A program made the translations under genes and the position numbers. Source: an uncultured Pseudoruegeria sp. (lineage in GTDB: Bacteria; Pseudomonadota; Alphaproteobacteria; Rhodobacterales; Rhodobacteraceae). Taken from it: 64,000 nucleotides of DNA. How positions within the stretch are numbered: the stretch's first letter is position 1; the number at the start of each line of letters is the position of its first letter. This document shows, in pieces, positions 45,165 through 54,607 of the stretch. Location: positions 496,001-560,000 of the forward strand of contig CANMJD010000001.1 of NCBI GenBank assembly GCA_947498155.1, read 5' to 3'. The notes beneath the pieces were generated by a model. The model worked only from the letters and a program-made list of their open reading frames with translations. It searched no databases and was not told the origin of the DNA.

Positions 45165-45992
45165 TTACGGGTCCTTTAAGATATCCTCTACCGGATGCAT
45201 TCTCCGGTAGGGTTTCAGATGTTTGGGCTCATTGATCCAGCTTGCCACCCCGCCCAAAATGATCGCCCCATAATAAAGCGACATAATAAGCTGCAGCATC
45301 ACCAGCACCTGCGACCAATGGTAGTTGTGGCGCGGAGAGATATCGCCATACCCTAGCGTCGTTGCCGAAACGATACTGAAATAGACCCCCTCCAGATAGC
45401 TGATGCTGTAATCCGTTCCTGACTCAAGGTTCACGGAAAACCCGTCTTTCAAGCAATAGTAAAACACGCCAAAACACAGGATGAACTGCGCATAGCCGAT
45501 GATCATTTCAAAGGTTGATCGAAACGCGCTGGCGGCGAATCGTGAAATAAACACGATGGAGGTATTGCTGACCATAATATCCAACAATACCAACGCAGCA
45601 CCGACAGCAGGGAGCCACAGAAACGCCGCTGGTAGACTGCTGTCATAGATCAGATTTGCCAGCCATGCCATGAACAGGATCACAACCGTGCGCAGGGTGT
45701 TATAGGTCCCGACCCGCCCGTTGAAATGATGCCCGAACCAGCTCCAACGCATAGGGCTGAACTCGGATTCATAGCGGTAGATCAGACTTTCCGAAATCGC
45801 CCAGAACTCTCCGGATTGCGGCTTGATCACCCGACACACATGGGTTCTTTCATCGGGCTTTTGGTTGGGGCAGCGGACAAAATCGCCCAGCAACCCGTTG
45901 CTGCGTACTTCGCCAAAATTTTCGTGACACCGCCCGCAATAAACAATCGGGGTCGCATGCATGACCCCGAAACTGTTGTCTTCATCCGCCAT
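45165..45992 (-). CDS. Potassium channel with Cys-rich N-terminal segment
   Basis: 275 residues. Four membrane helices (about 97-200 and 225-250) and the selectivity filter TTLGYGD near 214-220 in a two-helix (Kir/KcsA-like) pore. The N-terminus has Cys19, Cys22, Cys41 and Cys53 (IVYCGRCHENFG, VRCPNQ, THVCRV), a zinc-ribbon-like arrangement not usual in bacterial K+ channels. No ligand domain at the C-terminus. Possible role: redox- or metal-sensitive channel; unproven. Start as ATG 45992. Confidence 0.82.
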   Translation of the reverse strand: MADEDNSFGVMHATPIVYCGRCHENFGEVRSNGLLGDFVRCPNQKPDERTHVCRVIKPQSGEFWAISESLIYRYESEFSPMRWSWFGHHFNGRVGTYNTLRTVVILFMAWLANLIYDSSLPAAFLWLPAVGAALVLLDIMVSNTSIVFISRFAASAFRSTFEMIIGYAQFILCFGVFYYCLKDGFSVNLESGTDYSISYLEGVYFSIVSATTLGYGDISPRHNYHWSQVLVMLQLIMSLYYGAIILGGVASWINEPKHLKPYRRMHPVEDILKDP

Positions 45993-46063
45993 TCTGCCAG
46001 CCTATCCCCAGTCCAATTGTCGTATTTGGGTTTATACCCCAAAGGGTTGGCTCCTGGCAAAGC

Positions 46064-46471
46064 TTACCGCAAAACGTGGACCGAACATTTTGCATGACGT
46101 ACGACACGTGCCGCCGTCGATCCTAGGAAATAGTCCTGTAATCCGGGCCGGTGAGAGGCCATCACAATGCAATCCACATCGTGTTCAGCGGCAAAATGCT
46201 CTATCTCGCGCGCCGGATGTCCGGTGGAAAGCTTGGCTTGCCCGCCAGGAATTTCGGTAAGGTCTGCCTCAAGATCTTTCAGAACCGCCTGCATGTTATG
46301 CTCCAACTGCCCCTCGGGCAAATGTTGGGCAACATAAGCCGGAATTGGTTCCAGCACGGTAAACAGGGTCAGTACCCCCTCTGGCGCCAACAGCTTTTTG
46401 GCGATATCCAAGGTTTTTTTCGTGGTCTCAGGGTGATCTGCAGCGATCGGTACAAGAATATGTTTATACAT
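46064..46471 (-). CDS. Universal stress protein UspA family
   Basis: 135 residues. N-terminal YKHILVPIAADHPE and C-terminal nucleotide motif ASHRPGLQDYFLGSTAARVVRHAKCSV (GX2GX9G(S/T) type, with R-P-G-L). Cytoplasmic. Opposite the HugZ-like gene; an FNR-like site between them may drive it under low oxygen. Confidence 0.9.
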   Translation of the reverse strand: MYKHILVPIAADHPETTKKTLDIAKKLLAPEGVLTLFTVLEPIPAYVAQHLPEGQLEHNMQAVLKDLEADLTEIPGGQAKLSTGHPAREIEHFAAEHDVDCIVMASHRPGLQDYFLGSTAARVVRHAKCSVHVLR

Positions 46472-46524
46472 TTTAGCCTCCGATTTACGTTATACCTTTA
46501 TAGCATGGCCGCAGTGCTGCTGCT

Positions 46525-46538
46525 TTGATACAGGTCAG
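46525..46538. promoter_or_regulatory. FNR-like (FnrL) box between uspA and the HugZ-like gene
   Basis: TTGATACAGGTCAG differs from TTGAY-N4-RTCAA only at the last base. Centred 60 bp upstream of the usp ATG and 35 bp upstream of the HugZ-like ATG. Confidence 0.5.
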
Positions 46539-46565
46539 TAAATTCTGACAACCGGAGTCTGCAAA

Positions 46566-47054
46566 ATGGCCGTCTCGCCGATCCGCCCAACTGATGATGC
46601 CGCCCGCGCATTGGCGCAAGAGATACTTCAATCTGCGAAAACAGCCGCCCTTGGGGTCATTGAGGCGGGCACACAGATGCCCATGGTCACCCGCGTCTCA
46701 GTATACTTTGACAGCCAAACAGCCGCACCTGTTTCGCTGATTTCAAGCCTTTCCGCCCATACAAAGGCCCTGCGCACGGCACCGCAGGCTTCTCTGCTGC
46801 TCGGGGAGCCTGGCCCAAATGGCGATCCACTGAATACCCCGCGCCTGACCCTGCAATGCAAGGCCAGCTTTATTGACCGCCAAAGCGAGGCCCATACGGA
46901 AATGCGCCAGCAGTATGTGCTGGCGCATCCAAAATCCAAACTCTACATTGATTTTGCCGACTTTTCCTTTGTGCGCTTTGACGTGATCCGCGCCTATCTG
47001 AACGGCGGATTTGGCAAGGCGTTTCACCTCTCACCCAAAGATTTGCAGGCCTAG
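46566..47054 (+). CDS. HugZ-like / pyridoxamine-5'-phosphate-oxidase-fold protein
   Basis: 162 residues with a split-barrel fold: AALGVIEAGTQMPMVTRVSVYF, HTKALRTAPQASLLLGEPG and the closing YLNGGFGKAFHLSP. HugZ members degrade haem; flavin-binding members also exist. Its stop codon shares the CTAG at 47051-47054 with the stop of the beta-helix gene. Confidence 0.85.
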   Translation: MAVSPIRPTDDAARALAQEILQSAKTAALGVIEAGTQMPMVTRVSVYFDSQTAAPVSLISSLSAHTKALRTAPQASLLLGEPGPNGDPLNTPRLTLQCKASFIDRQSEAHTEMRQQYVLAHPKSKLYIDFADFSFVRFDVIRAYLNGGFGKAFHLSPKDLQA

Positions 47055-49336
47055 GTCGGTTTATCCATCCGCATTGTCACCGTAACATCTCCCTGACAGG
47101 CAGTACTCCAGACCAGCTCGATCTGGTTATTATCGGACCCCTTTTTGACGGCAGAATAAGGTGTGGTGTAGATCGTCGAGCCGCTCGATTTGATCGCCCC
47201 ATCCGGCACCACCGCCGTGACACGCCGGCTCCAGCCGCCAAAGGGGAAATGCGGAGCACTGTCGATGGTCCATGTTTTCGCGTCACTGTTACGGCTGTAG
47301 TTCACTGTCAGCGGGTTAAAAATCGGCTCATTCACCGAATGGAACGTGTTGCCCTGCACCACAACGTTTTTAGTGATCCCCATATCCAACGAGGCGTAGG
47401 TTTCATCCACTTGATCAATACGGTCAACGGCCCCGTTGATCGCGCGGAAGGAATTATTCGAAATATTCAATCCGTTTAGCGTATGCCCCTGACCATAGGG
47501 TTTGACGACAATCCAGTTAAACCACGGCGCCACGTCATTCACCGTAAAGATATTGCCGCTAATGGTGATGCCGCCAAACGAAAACTGATTGGCAAAATCA
47601 GGGGTGGCATCATGTTCGTTGGTCAACTCGATAAAATTGTTATCGATGTAATTGCCGGTCAACGTGGATTTGAGATTCAGATTGGTTAAAACCATGCCAG
47701 CCTGCCGGATACCATCGGTTTCATTATCCCCCTGAAACCAGTGGTTGCCGATAAAGATATGCCCGCTGCCGGCAAGCACCCCTGTCGTTCCAAACCGCAC
47801 AAAGCGATTATCGCGGATTTTTGCATCGTTGGAGTTCACGTTGAACGCGACCGATGTGCGGTCCTGCGCGCGCAGGGCTTGTTCGTTTGACAGGAACTGG
47901 CAGCGGTCAATCGTCAACCCCTGACAGCCCCCCCCGATGGAGGTCACACCGCGATCCTTGGGCTTGGTCATAAAGCAGTCGCGAATATGGAATATCCCGC
48001 CTTCCGGGGCCAGCATCACGCCGCTTGCTTTGCCCGCACATTGGAACTCAATGTCATCAATGACAAATTTGTCGAGCAACGAAAATCCCGAAAAATCAAA
48101 CGCATATTTATAGCGGGTAAAAGTGAAATTTTGCGTACCCGCCGCGTCAAACAGCTCATGGTTCAAGCTGACCGTGCCCGCCCCGACATTGACCGCCTTC
48201 ACATAGACCTCGCGCCCGACACCGGCACCGCTGACACGGGAGCCAACGGCAATATTGGCGACATTGCTGACACCGGTCAGGGTCTTGGCATTAGAACTGG
48301 AATAGCTCGCCTGCGAGCTCACAACCGTATCGTTCCAATCGGTTGAACCCAACAGGTTGATCTGCCCGTTTCGGATCACCCGACGGGTGGCAAAACTGTC
48401 AATCCCCGCGACCTGCGCTACATCGATGGGTTCGGTCAATTCGATCCGCCAGCCCTTTAAATCCAGCGAGTCATGGTTGGAATATTGAAACAGCGCTTGA
48501 ACTGCCTTTTTAAAAGCTGTCAACTCATCGCCAAAAGCATCAACATAGCGGGCAAAATTGTAATCCTTGATCAGAATGAGCCGTTTGTTGTCCGGCATCG
48601 ATAACTGGCCCTCAAAGCGCACTGAGTTATCAAAGGTCAGGTGGCTGCCGACGAAATAAGTCCCTTCGGGAACCAAGACACTCCGCCCGTTGGCCGCCGT
48701 ATCTGCCGCCTCAAACGCGCCGCTGTTATCAGTGACACCATCGCCGATGGCCCCAAAATCGCGCACATCAACCCAGTCCATCATATCGCGCAAAAAATAC
48801 GAGGTCACATCCTCGATGCGGATATCCTCGATCCGCACTACCCCGCCATTGCTACCGGTCAGATTCAATCCGAAATGCCCGTAAACGGCAGAGCGCCCCC
48901 AAGACATATCAACCCCGTCGCGGGTACCGACGCCAACAATAGCCTGAACGGTTTCCACTTTGCCGTAATTGCTCAGGGCAACGGTTGGCCCGACTTCAAC
49001 AACGCCGCTGACATGATTGTCACTGCCATCGACAGCCCAACCGGCAATGCGCACCGAGGGCAAATTGCCTGAAACCGCCTTGATCCGCACGGTGATCTGC
49101 AAATAGCACCCCGGCAAAATAGTGGTTTGCCCCATATAGCGCAGCTTCTGGGTGTTGTCGGTTTTCAAAAGCTCCAGACAGTCGCCGAAATCCGCATCCG
49201 CCACGGCAATTGCCGCATTGGCAGAGCCGTCATAGGTATCCGATCCTGCGGTGCCGTTCTGGCTTGACCAAACACTTAGCCCCGCCGAGAAAGCCGGTGG
49301 TGTAAAAACCAAACCATCGGTGATTGCCTTGTTCAT
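47051..49336 (-). CDS. Right-handed beta-helix protein (pectate-lyase-superfamily / GH28-related)
   Basis: 761 residues, no signal peptide. After a lectin-like first ~190 residues comes the family entry motif WVDVRDFGAIGDGVTDN (about 187-203), then long stretches of beta-helix rungs (GLTIDRCQF, NDAKIRDNRF, GLNISNNSF). Similar proteins are glycan-cleaving enzymes or phage-tailspike-like. No catalytic residues can be assigned. GGGGACACAGG precedes the ATG. Could be exported by a type I system (not in window). Confidence 0.75.
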   Translation of the reverse strand: MNKAITDGLVFTPPAFSAGLSVWSSQNGTAGSDTYDGSANAAIAVADADFGDCLELLKTDNTQKLRYMGQTTILPGCYLQITVRIKAVSGNLPSVRIAGWAVDGSDNHVSGVVEVGPTVALSNYGKVETVQAIVGVGTRDGVDMSWGRSAVYGHFGLNLTGSNGGVVRIEDIRIEDVTSYFLRDMMDWVDVRDFGAIGDGVTDNSGAFEAADTAANGRSVLVPEGTYFVGSHLTFDNSVRFEGQLSMPDNKRLILIKDYNFARYVDAFGDELTAFKKAVQALFQYSNHDSLDLKGWRIELTEPIDVAQVAGIDSFATRRVIRNGQINLLGSTDWNDTVVSSQASYSSSNAKTLTGVSNVANIAVGSRVSGAGVGREVYVKAVNVGAGTVSLNHELFDAAGTQNFTFTRYKYAFDFSGFSLLDKFVIDDIEFQCAGKASGVMLAPEGGIFHIRDCFMTKPKDRGVTSIGGGCQGLTIDRCQFLSNEQALRAQDRTSVAFNVNSNDAKIRDNRFVRFGTTGVLAGSGHIFIGNHWFQGDNETDGIRQAGMVLTNLNLKSTLTGNYIDNNFIELTNEHDATPDFANQFSFGGITISGNIFTVNDVAPWFNWIVVKPYGQGHTLNGLNISNNSFRAINGAVDRIDQVDETYASLDMGITKNVVVQGNTFHSVNEPIFNPLTVNYSRNSDAKTWTIDSAPHFPFGGWSRRVTAVVPDGAIKSSGSTIYTTPYSAVKKGSDNNQIELVWSTACQGDVTVTMRMDKPT

Positions 49337-49436
49337 CCTGTGTCCCCTTATTCGCGCTACCGGTGTCAGACCGGACTCGCAGTTAGGGCTACAGCATCAT
49401 GCGCTAAACAGGATTTAACCGAGCGTTCGTTGCCCC

Positions 49437-49841
49437 TCAGGCACCGGCACCGGGTGGTGGCAGAAAACGCACCCCGTTGATGCGCCATTCCCCGTCAATC
49501 TTGACCATCTGATACTCAAGAAAATGCAGCGCGCCCTGACCATCACGGATCATAACGGTCTGAAGCCGAGCAATGCCCACGGATTTATCCTCCAGATAGG
49601 TCACAGCGTCAGGATTCAAAACCATCGGATAGCCAGATCGCACCATCTGCCCGAATGCCTCGGCTGACGGAAACATCCCCTGTATCATTGGCGACGCATA
49701 TTCAAAAGCTTGCGCCAGATCGCCGCTTTCAAAAGCAGTGATCTGTTTTTGGATTGTCTGTTTGGGCGGCCCGTCCTGCGCGGCAAGCGGACCGGCCATT
49801 AGACCTGCGAATAATAGTGCGGAAATTCCGAAACGTCCCAT
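49437..49841 (-). CDS. DUF4864 exported protein
   Basis: 134 residues. Signal peptide MGRFGISALLFAGLMAGPLA / AQDGPP. Then SNTF2-like fold (QITAFESGDLAQAFEYASP, YLEDKSVGIARL, WRINGVRFLP). Function unknown. GGAGCGCGTC precedes ATG 49841; the longer frame from 49985 overlaps the ABC-F gene. Tandem with it by 55 bp. Confidence 0.82.
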   Translation of the reverse strand: MGRFGISALLFAGLMAGPLAAQDGPPKQTIQKQITAFESGDLAQAFEYASPMIQGMFPSAEAFGQMVRSGYPMVLNPDAVTYLEDKSVGIARLQTVMIRDGQGALHFLEYQMVKIDGEWRINGVRFLPPPGAGA

Positions 49842-49896
49842 GACGCGCTCCTTTCGATCTCTTCCAAGAACTAGAGCGCATCCTGTCTTGGTCAAT

Positions 49897-51714
49897 TCAG
49901 CCCTGAGTTTCGGCCTTCTCCTCCAGCAACAACCACTCTTCCTCTTTCGCATCCAAAGCCTCTTGGCGCGCCACCAGCGCGTCACTGGCTTTCTGGAATT
50001 TGACCGGTTGCTCGATGAACAACGCCGGATCGGACATCAATTCCGTCAGCTTGGCGATTTCAGCCTCTAGGCGTTCGATCTCGGACGGCAGAACCTTCAG
50101 ACGATGCTCCTCTGTGTAGGTCAGCCCCGATTGTGTTTTGGCCGCAGAAGGTTTGGAATTATCCTTCTTTGCCCGTGGCTTATCAGCCGTTTCTACAGTA
50201 GTTTCTTCCTGACGCTGCGACCGGTAATCGCTCCAGCCGCCCGCATAGGCCACGGCCTGCCCGTTGCCTTCCATGGCGATCGTGGTATTGGCCACACGAT
50301 CAATAAAATCCCGATCGTGGCTGACCAAAAGCACCGTACCATCATATTCGCCGAGCAAATCCTGCAACAGGTCCAGCGTTTCGACGTCCAGATCATTGGT
50401 CGGCTCATCGAGCACCAAAAGATTGCTTTCCCGCGCCATGATCCGCGCCAGCAACAGCCGCGCCTTTTCCCCGCCCGAAAGCGAACGCACCGGCGCGCGC
50501 GCCTGCGCTTCGTCAAACAGGAATTCTTTCAGATAACCGACCACATGTTTGGGCGTGCCGCGCACCATCACCTGATCCGACGCCCCCGACACCCGCATAT
50601 CAGGATCGGTCGTCAGGTTTTCCCACAGGCTTTTATTGCCATCCAATTGCGCACGGTTCTGATCAAACACCGCCATTTCCAGCTTGGTGCCAAGGCTGAC
50701 GGTCCCGCTATCAGGCTCGGTTTCGCCGATCAGCATTTTCAGCAGCGTGGTTTTTCCAACCCCGTTGGGCCCGACAAAGGCAACACGATCCCCGCGCTGC
50801 ACCTTTAACGAAAAATCACGCACAATGGATTTGCCGCCAAAGGATTTGTTCAGCGACAGCGCTTCGATCACCTTCTTGCCGGATTTCGGACCAGCCTCAA
50901 GATCCATCGCCGCTGTGCCCTGACGCATGATCTGCGCAGACCGTTGGGCGCGCAATTCATTCAGCGCGCGCACCCGTCCCATATTGCGTTTACGGCGGGC
51001 GGAAATGCCTTCGACTGCCCAACGCGCCTCGGCCTTGATTTTGCGGTTGAGCTTATGGCGGGCTTCGTCCTCTTCGTCCCAGGTCTTGTCGCGCCAGGCT
51101 TCGAAATCGGCAAAGCCCTTTTCCTGCCGCCGCACGGCCCCACGATCCACCCACAGCGTGGCGCGGGTCAGGGCGTTCAGAAAGGCACGGTCATGAGAGA
51201 TCAGTACAAAGGCTTTCCGGGTACTGCGCAGCTGTTCTTCAAGCCAGCCGATGGCCTCAATATCAAGGTGGTTGGTTGGCTCGTCCAGCAACATCAATTC
51301 AGGCGCTTCAGCCAAAAGCTTGGCCAATGCCGCCCGACGCCGTTCACCACCAGATGCAGTGGCAACAAGGCCTTCAGGATCAAACTTCAACCCCTCGGCT
51401 ACCATATCAACCTTATAGCTTTCTGCCGGATCAAGCCCGCTGGCGGCAAAGGCCCCCAAGGTTTCAAATCCGCTCAGATCCGGATCTTGCTCCATATACC
51501 CAACCGACGCGCCGGGCGATACGACCCGCGTGCCGGAATCCGGCTCCACAAGGGCGGCCATAACCTTCATCAAGGTGGATTTGCCCGACCCGTTGCGCCC
51601 GACAAGCGCCACACGGTCACCGGTTTGAACCACCAGCGATAAATCGGAAAATACTGGATCGCCGCCAAAAGTCAGCGATACATCGGAGAGTTGGAGAAGA
51701 GGTGCGCGTGCCAT
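49897..51714 (-). CDS. ABC-F family ATPase (Uup-like)
   Basis: 605 residues, two ABC domains in tandem: Walker A GRNGSGKST and GPNGVGKTT, signatures SGGERRRA and LSGGEKAR, Walker B LMLLDEPTNHLDIE and LLVLDEPTNDLDVE. A C-terminal coiled coil (IERLEAEIAKLTELMS) as in Uup. No membrane segments, so a ribosome-associated ABC-F rather than a transporter. ATG 51714. Confidence 0.93.
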   Translation of the reverse strand: MARAPLLQLSDVSLTFGGDPVFSDLSLVVQTGDRVALVGRNGSGKSTLMKVMAALVEPDSGTRVVSPGASVGYMEQDPDLSGFETLGAFAASGLDPAESYKVDMVAEGLKFDPEGLVATASGGERRRAALAKLLAEAPELMLLDEPTNHLDIEAIGWLEEQLRSTRKAFVLISHDRAFLNALTRATLWVDRGAVRRQEKGFADFEAWRDKTWDEEDEARHKLNRKIKAEARWAVEGISARRKRNMGRVRALNELRAQRSAQIMRQGTAAMDLEAGPKSGKKVIEALSLNKSFGGKSIVRDFSLKVQRGDRVAFVGPNGVGKTTLLKMLIGETEPDSGTVSLGTKLEMAVFDQNRAQLDGNKSLWENLTTDPDMRVSGASDQVMVRGTPKHVVGYLKEFLFDEAQARAPVRSLSGGEKARLLLARIMARESNLLVLDEPTNDLDVETLDLLQDLLGEYDGTVLLVSHDRDFIDRVANTTIAMEGNGQAVAYAGGWSDYRSQRQEETTVETADKPRAKKDNSKPSAAKTQSGLTYTEEHRLKVLPSEIERLEAEIAKLTELMSDPALFIEQPVKFQKASDALVARQEALDAKEEEWLLLEEKAETQG

Positions 51715-51833
51715 AGCAGCGGGCTACTGCGCAGACCCGCCAAGGTCAAGCGGCCATCGGTGCGATTCAGACTGGATCACAGGGCGGTTTTGCTGAAAAC
51801 TGTGCCAAACCACCGTCACCCAAGGAATACCCT

Positions 51834-52802
51834 ATGCCCGCGAAACGCATCTATGACCCTGTCATTGAGAGATACGCCGCCGCATCGCCGCGCTGGGACG
51901 TGACCGACGTTGCCGCCCTCAGACAGATTGCGCAGGACTATAATGACAACCGTCCCTTGCCGATGCCGCCACGGGACACAGACCCCGACATCGAAGAAAT
52001 CAACCGCACCATCCCCAGCCCTGACGGCGGCCCTGACATCCCGATCCGGCTGTATTTCCCCAAAAACCGCCCCGCCCTCGGTCCTGGATTTGTCAATTTC
52101 CACGGTGGCGGTTTTATCATGGGGGATCTGGAAAGCGAGCATTGCAACTGCATGGCCATGGCCCGACAGGCGGGGTGTGTGTCTATCGGCGTGGATTATC
52201 GCCTTGCCCCCGAGCACCCTTTTCCCGCCGGTTTTCTGGACTGTTATAACGCCTACCTCTGGGTGCTGGACAACGCTGCGACCTTGGGGATTGATCCCAA
52301 AAGGATCGTGATTGGCGGCTCAAGCGCGGGCGGCTGCCTGACAGCGGCGGTGGCGCTCAAGCTGCGCGATGAAGGCGTGCAACCGCCGATCTATCAAATG
52401 CTCTATTATCCGGTCACGGATGATCGCTGCGACAGTGCTTCGATGCAAAACGGAGAAGATTGCTACGTCTGGACAACCCAGAATGCCCGCGAGATGTGGG
52501 ATCACTATATCGGCACCGACCGCAGCGCGGTCTCCGCCTATGCGGCACCGGCGCGTGCGACGGATTTTTCGAACCTGCCCGCCGCCTTTATCATGACCTG
52601 TGAACATGACCCGCTGCGCGATGAGGCCATCCATTTCGCCATGGCCCTGATGAACGCCGGAACACCGGTAGAGCTGCACAATTATCCGGGCACCACCCAT
52701 TCCTTTGACCGCATCGGCATTGCCGACATTTCGCGCCGGGCGGCGCAGGATGCGATCGATGCCGCCCTGCGCGTACTCGCACAGGCGCAACCACCGGCCT
52801 AA
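51834..52802 (+). CDS. Alpha/beta hydrolase, hormone-sensitive-lipase-type esterase
   Basis: 322 residues. HGGG oxyanion motif (VNFHGGGFIMG), nucleophile in GGSSAGG, and the acid/His in CEHDPLRDE and THSFDR. AAGGAATACCCT precedes the ATG. Family HSL/class IV esterase; substrate unknown. Confidence 0.9.
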   Translation: MPAKRIYDPVIERYAAASPRWDVTDVAALRQIAQDYNDNRPLPMPPRDTDPDIEEINRTIPSPDGGPDIPIRLYFPKNRPALGPGFVNFHGGGFIMGDLESEHCNCMAMARQAGCVSIGVDYRLAPEHPFPAGFLDCYNAYLWVLDNAATLGIDPKRIVIGGSSAGGCLTAAVALKLRDEGVQPPIYQMLYYPVTDDRCDSASMQNGEDCYVWTTQNAREMWDHYIGTDRSAVSAYAAPARATDFSNLPAAFIMTCEHDPLRDEAIHFAMALMNAGTPVELHNYPGTTHSFDRIGIADISRRAAQDAIDAALRVLAQAQPPA

Positions 52803-52946
52803 GATTGCCGATCTGTCACATTCCGTGGCATTTGCCCAAAAGCATCGGACCAGATCGGCAAGGAAACTTGGCAAGGCCGGCTATTTGTGTTTTTTCTGTT
52901 GCCATTCAACGGGCCATGCCCTGTGCCTGACAAAAGGGAACCGACT

Positions 52947-53750
52947 GTGGCGATCAAAATGTTTTGGTGGAAGTCGGACGATGGCGTGCCGAATTTTGGC
53001 GATGAACTGTCCTGCGATGCGGTCCGGCACTGCAGCGGCCAAGAGGTCGAACACGCCAAAATCCCTCGCGCCCATCTTGTCGCCGTCGGCAGCCTGCTGA
53101 ACATGACCGCCAAGGTGCTGAACAATCAGCCGCAAAAACGCATCCATGTCTGGGGTAGCGGCCTGATGCATCCCGCCGTGCTAAGCAATTTCGGCAACCG
53201 GCTGATCACCCATTCCGTGCGCGGCCCCCTGACCCGCTCTGCCCTGAGCCTTGATCGTCAAGAGCTCCCCCTTGGCGACGCCGGTCTGCTGGCCAGCCGG
53301 ATGTATAAAACCGGCTCGGAAAAACGCTTTGCCATCGGACTGTTGCCGCATCACACTCAGGATAATGATCCGCGCATCAAAGCCCTTGCCGCAAGCCTGC
53401 CCGATTGCACGATCATCAGCGCCAACCAGAACCCCGAACCCGTTGCCCGCGCCATTGCGGAATGTGACTTTGTGCTGTCCTCGTCTCTGCACGGGTTGAT
53501 CGTTTCGGATTCTCTCGGCGTGCCCAACCGCTGGCTTTCGCTCGGGGCGTTGCATAAGGGCGGATATTTCAAATTCTTCGACTATTTCCTGTCGATCGAG
53601 CGCCCCGAGATGGCCCCGTTGCGGATCGAAGAAGCTCTGGCCGATACCGCACTGGTGCGCCCGGTGGTCTCTCAGGACTATCTGTCCAATATCCCCGCCC
53701 TTCAGGACAGTATCGAGGCCAGTTTCCCAGAGAAGCTAAAATCCAACTAG
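52947..53750 (+). CDS. Polysaccharide pyruvyl transferase-like protein
   Basis: 267 residues from GTG 52947 (AAAGGGAA upstream; ATG 52959 is an alternative). Marks: MFWWKSDDGVPNFGDELS, VWGSGLMHP, SVRGPLTR and SSSLHGLIVSDSLGVP. The family adds pyruvate ketals to exopolysaccharide sugars. It is followed 10 bp later by a Stf0 sulfotransferase, suggesting surface glycan decoration. Confidence 0.85.
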   Translation: MAIKMFWWKSDDGVPNFGDELSCDAVRHCSGQEVEHAKIPRAHLVAVGSLLNMTAKVLNNQPQKRIHVWGSGLMHPAVLSNFGNRLITHSVRGPLTRSALSLDRQELPLGDAGLLASRMYKTGSEKRFAIGLLPHHTQDNDPRIKALAASLPDCTIISANQNPEPVARAIAECDFVLSSSLHGLIVSDSLGVPNRWLSLGALHKGGYFKFFDYFLSIERPEMAPLRIEEALADTALVRPVVSQDYLSNIPALQDSIEASFPEKLKSN

Positions 53751-53760
53751 GAGCCGGTCG

Positions 53761-54528
53761 GTGAAGCTTTATGAACGGCAATTTGATCCAGATCTGGATT
53801 TCGCCTTCCGCGCGCAGGGGGCAGAACGGCAATATCTGATCGCTAGTACCCCGCGCTGCGGCAGCCATTATCTGGGTCATGAACTGGCGCAAACCGGCGA
53901 TTTTGGCGTGCCGATGGAGTACCTCAACAAGGTGAACCTGAATCGCTGGCAAGCGCGTTTTGGCAATGTGCCAATGGCCGCGCTTTTGTCTATCCTGCAG
54001 CAATATCGCACATCAGCCAGCGGCTGGTTCGGGATCAAGGCCCATTGGCAGCAATTTGAACCCTATGAAAACGATCCCGATGTGCAGTCGGTCCTGTCAC
54101 CGGATCGCATCTTGTGGATTTACCGTCGCGATCTGCTGAAACAGGCGATCTCTTTTGCGATTGCAGAACAAACCGGTGCCTGGATCAGCGATATCCAATC
54201 CGATGTGATACCGGTCTATAAATTTGGCCGGATCAAACGGGCCGCACGCAACATCCGCAGCCAGAACCGCGCGTGGGCACAGTATCTCCGGACCCAAGAT
54301 GTGCCGGTGCAGATCATCGTCTATGAAGACCTGATCGCAGGCGGGACTACGGCGCTGCAGACGCAGGCCAGCTTTCTGGATGACACCGTCAAAATCGCTG
54401 AAAAATCAGCCCCGACCACGAAACGGCAAGGCTCTGCGGTGAATACGCAATGGCATGCTCAGTTTCTACAAGAGCTCCGCGCCGCCGAACGCTGGATATG
54501 CGAGCCGCAAAACTGGACATTGTCCTAG
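53761..54528 (+). CDS. Stf0-type sulfotransferase
   Basis: 255 residues from GTG with AGGAGCC upstream. PAPS-binding 5' loop TPRCGSHYLGHEL, the 3' loop in RRDLLKQAISFAIAEQTG, PMEYLN and YEDLIAGG. Stf0 from mycobacteria sulfates trehalose; the acceptor here is unknown. Probably co-transcribed with the pyruvyltransferase-like gene. Confidence 0.85.
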   Translation: MKLYERQFDPDLDFAFRAQGAERQYLIASTPRCGSHYLGHELAQTGDFGVPMEYLNKVNLNRWQARFGNVPMAALLSILQQYRTSASGWFGIKAHWQQFEPYENDPDVQSVLSPDRILWIYRRDLLKQAISFAIAEQTGAWISDIQSDVIPVYKFGRIKRAARNIRSQNRAWAQYLRTQDVPVQIIVYEDLIAGGTTALQTQASFLDDTVKIAEKSAPTTKRQGSAVNTQWHAQFLQELRAAERWICEPQNWTLS

Positions 54529-54607
54529 TCCGGCCCGTTACCGTATTGCCCCTGCCCCCCTACATCTGCTCTAATGGGGGAAACAAAGCACAATAAGCAG
54601 AGCAGCC

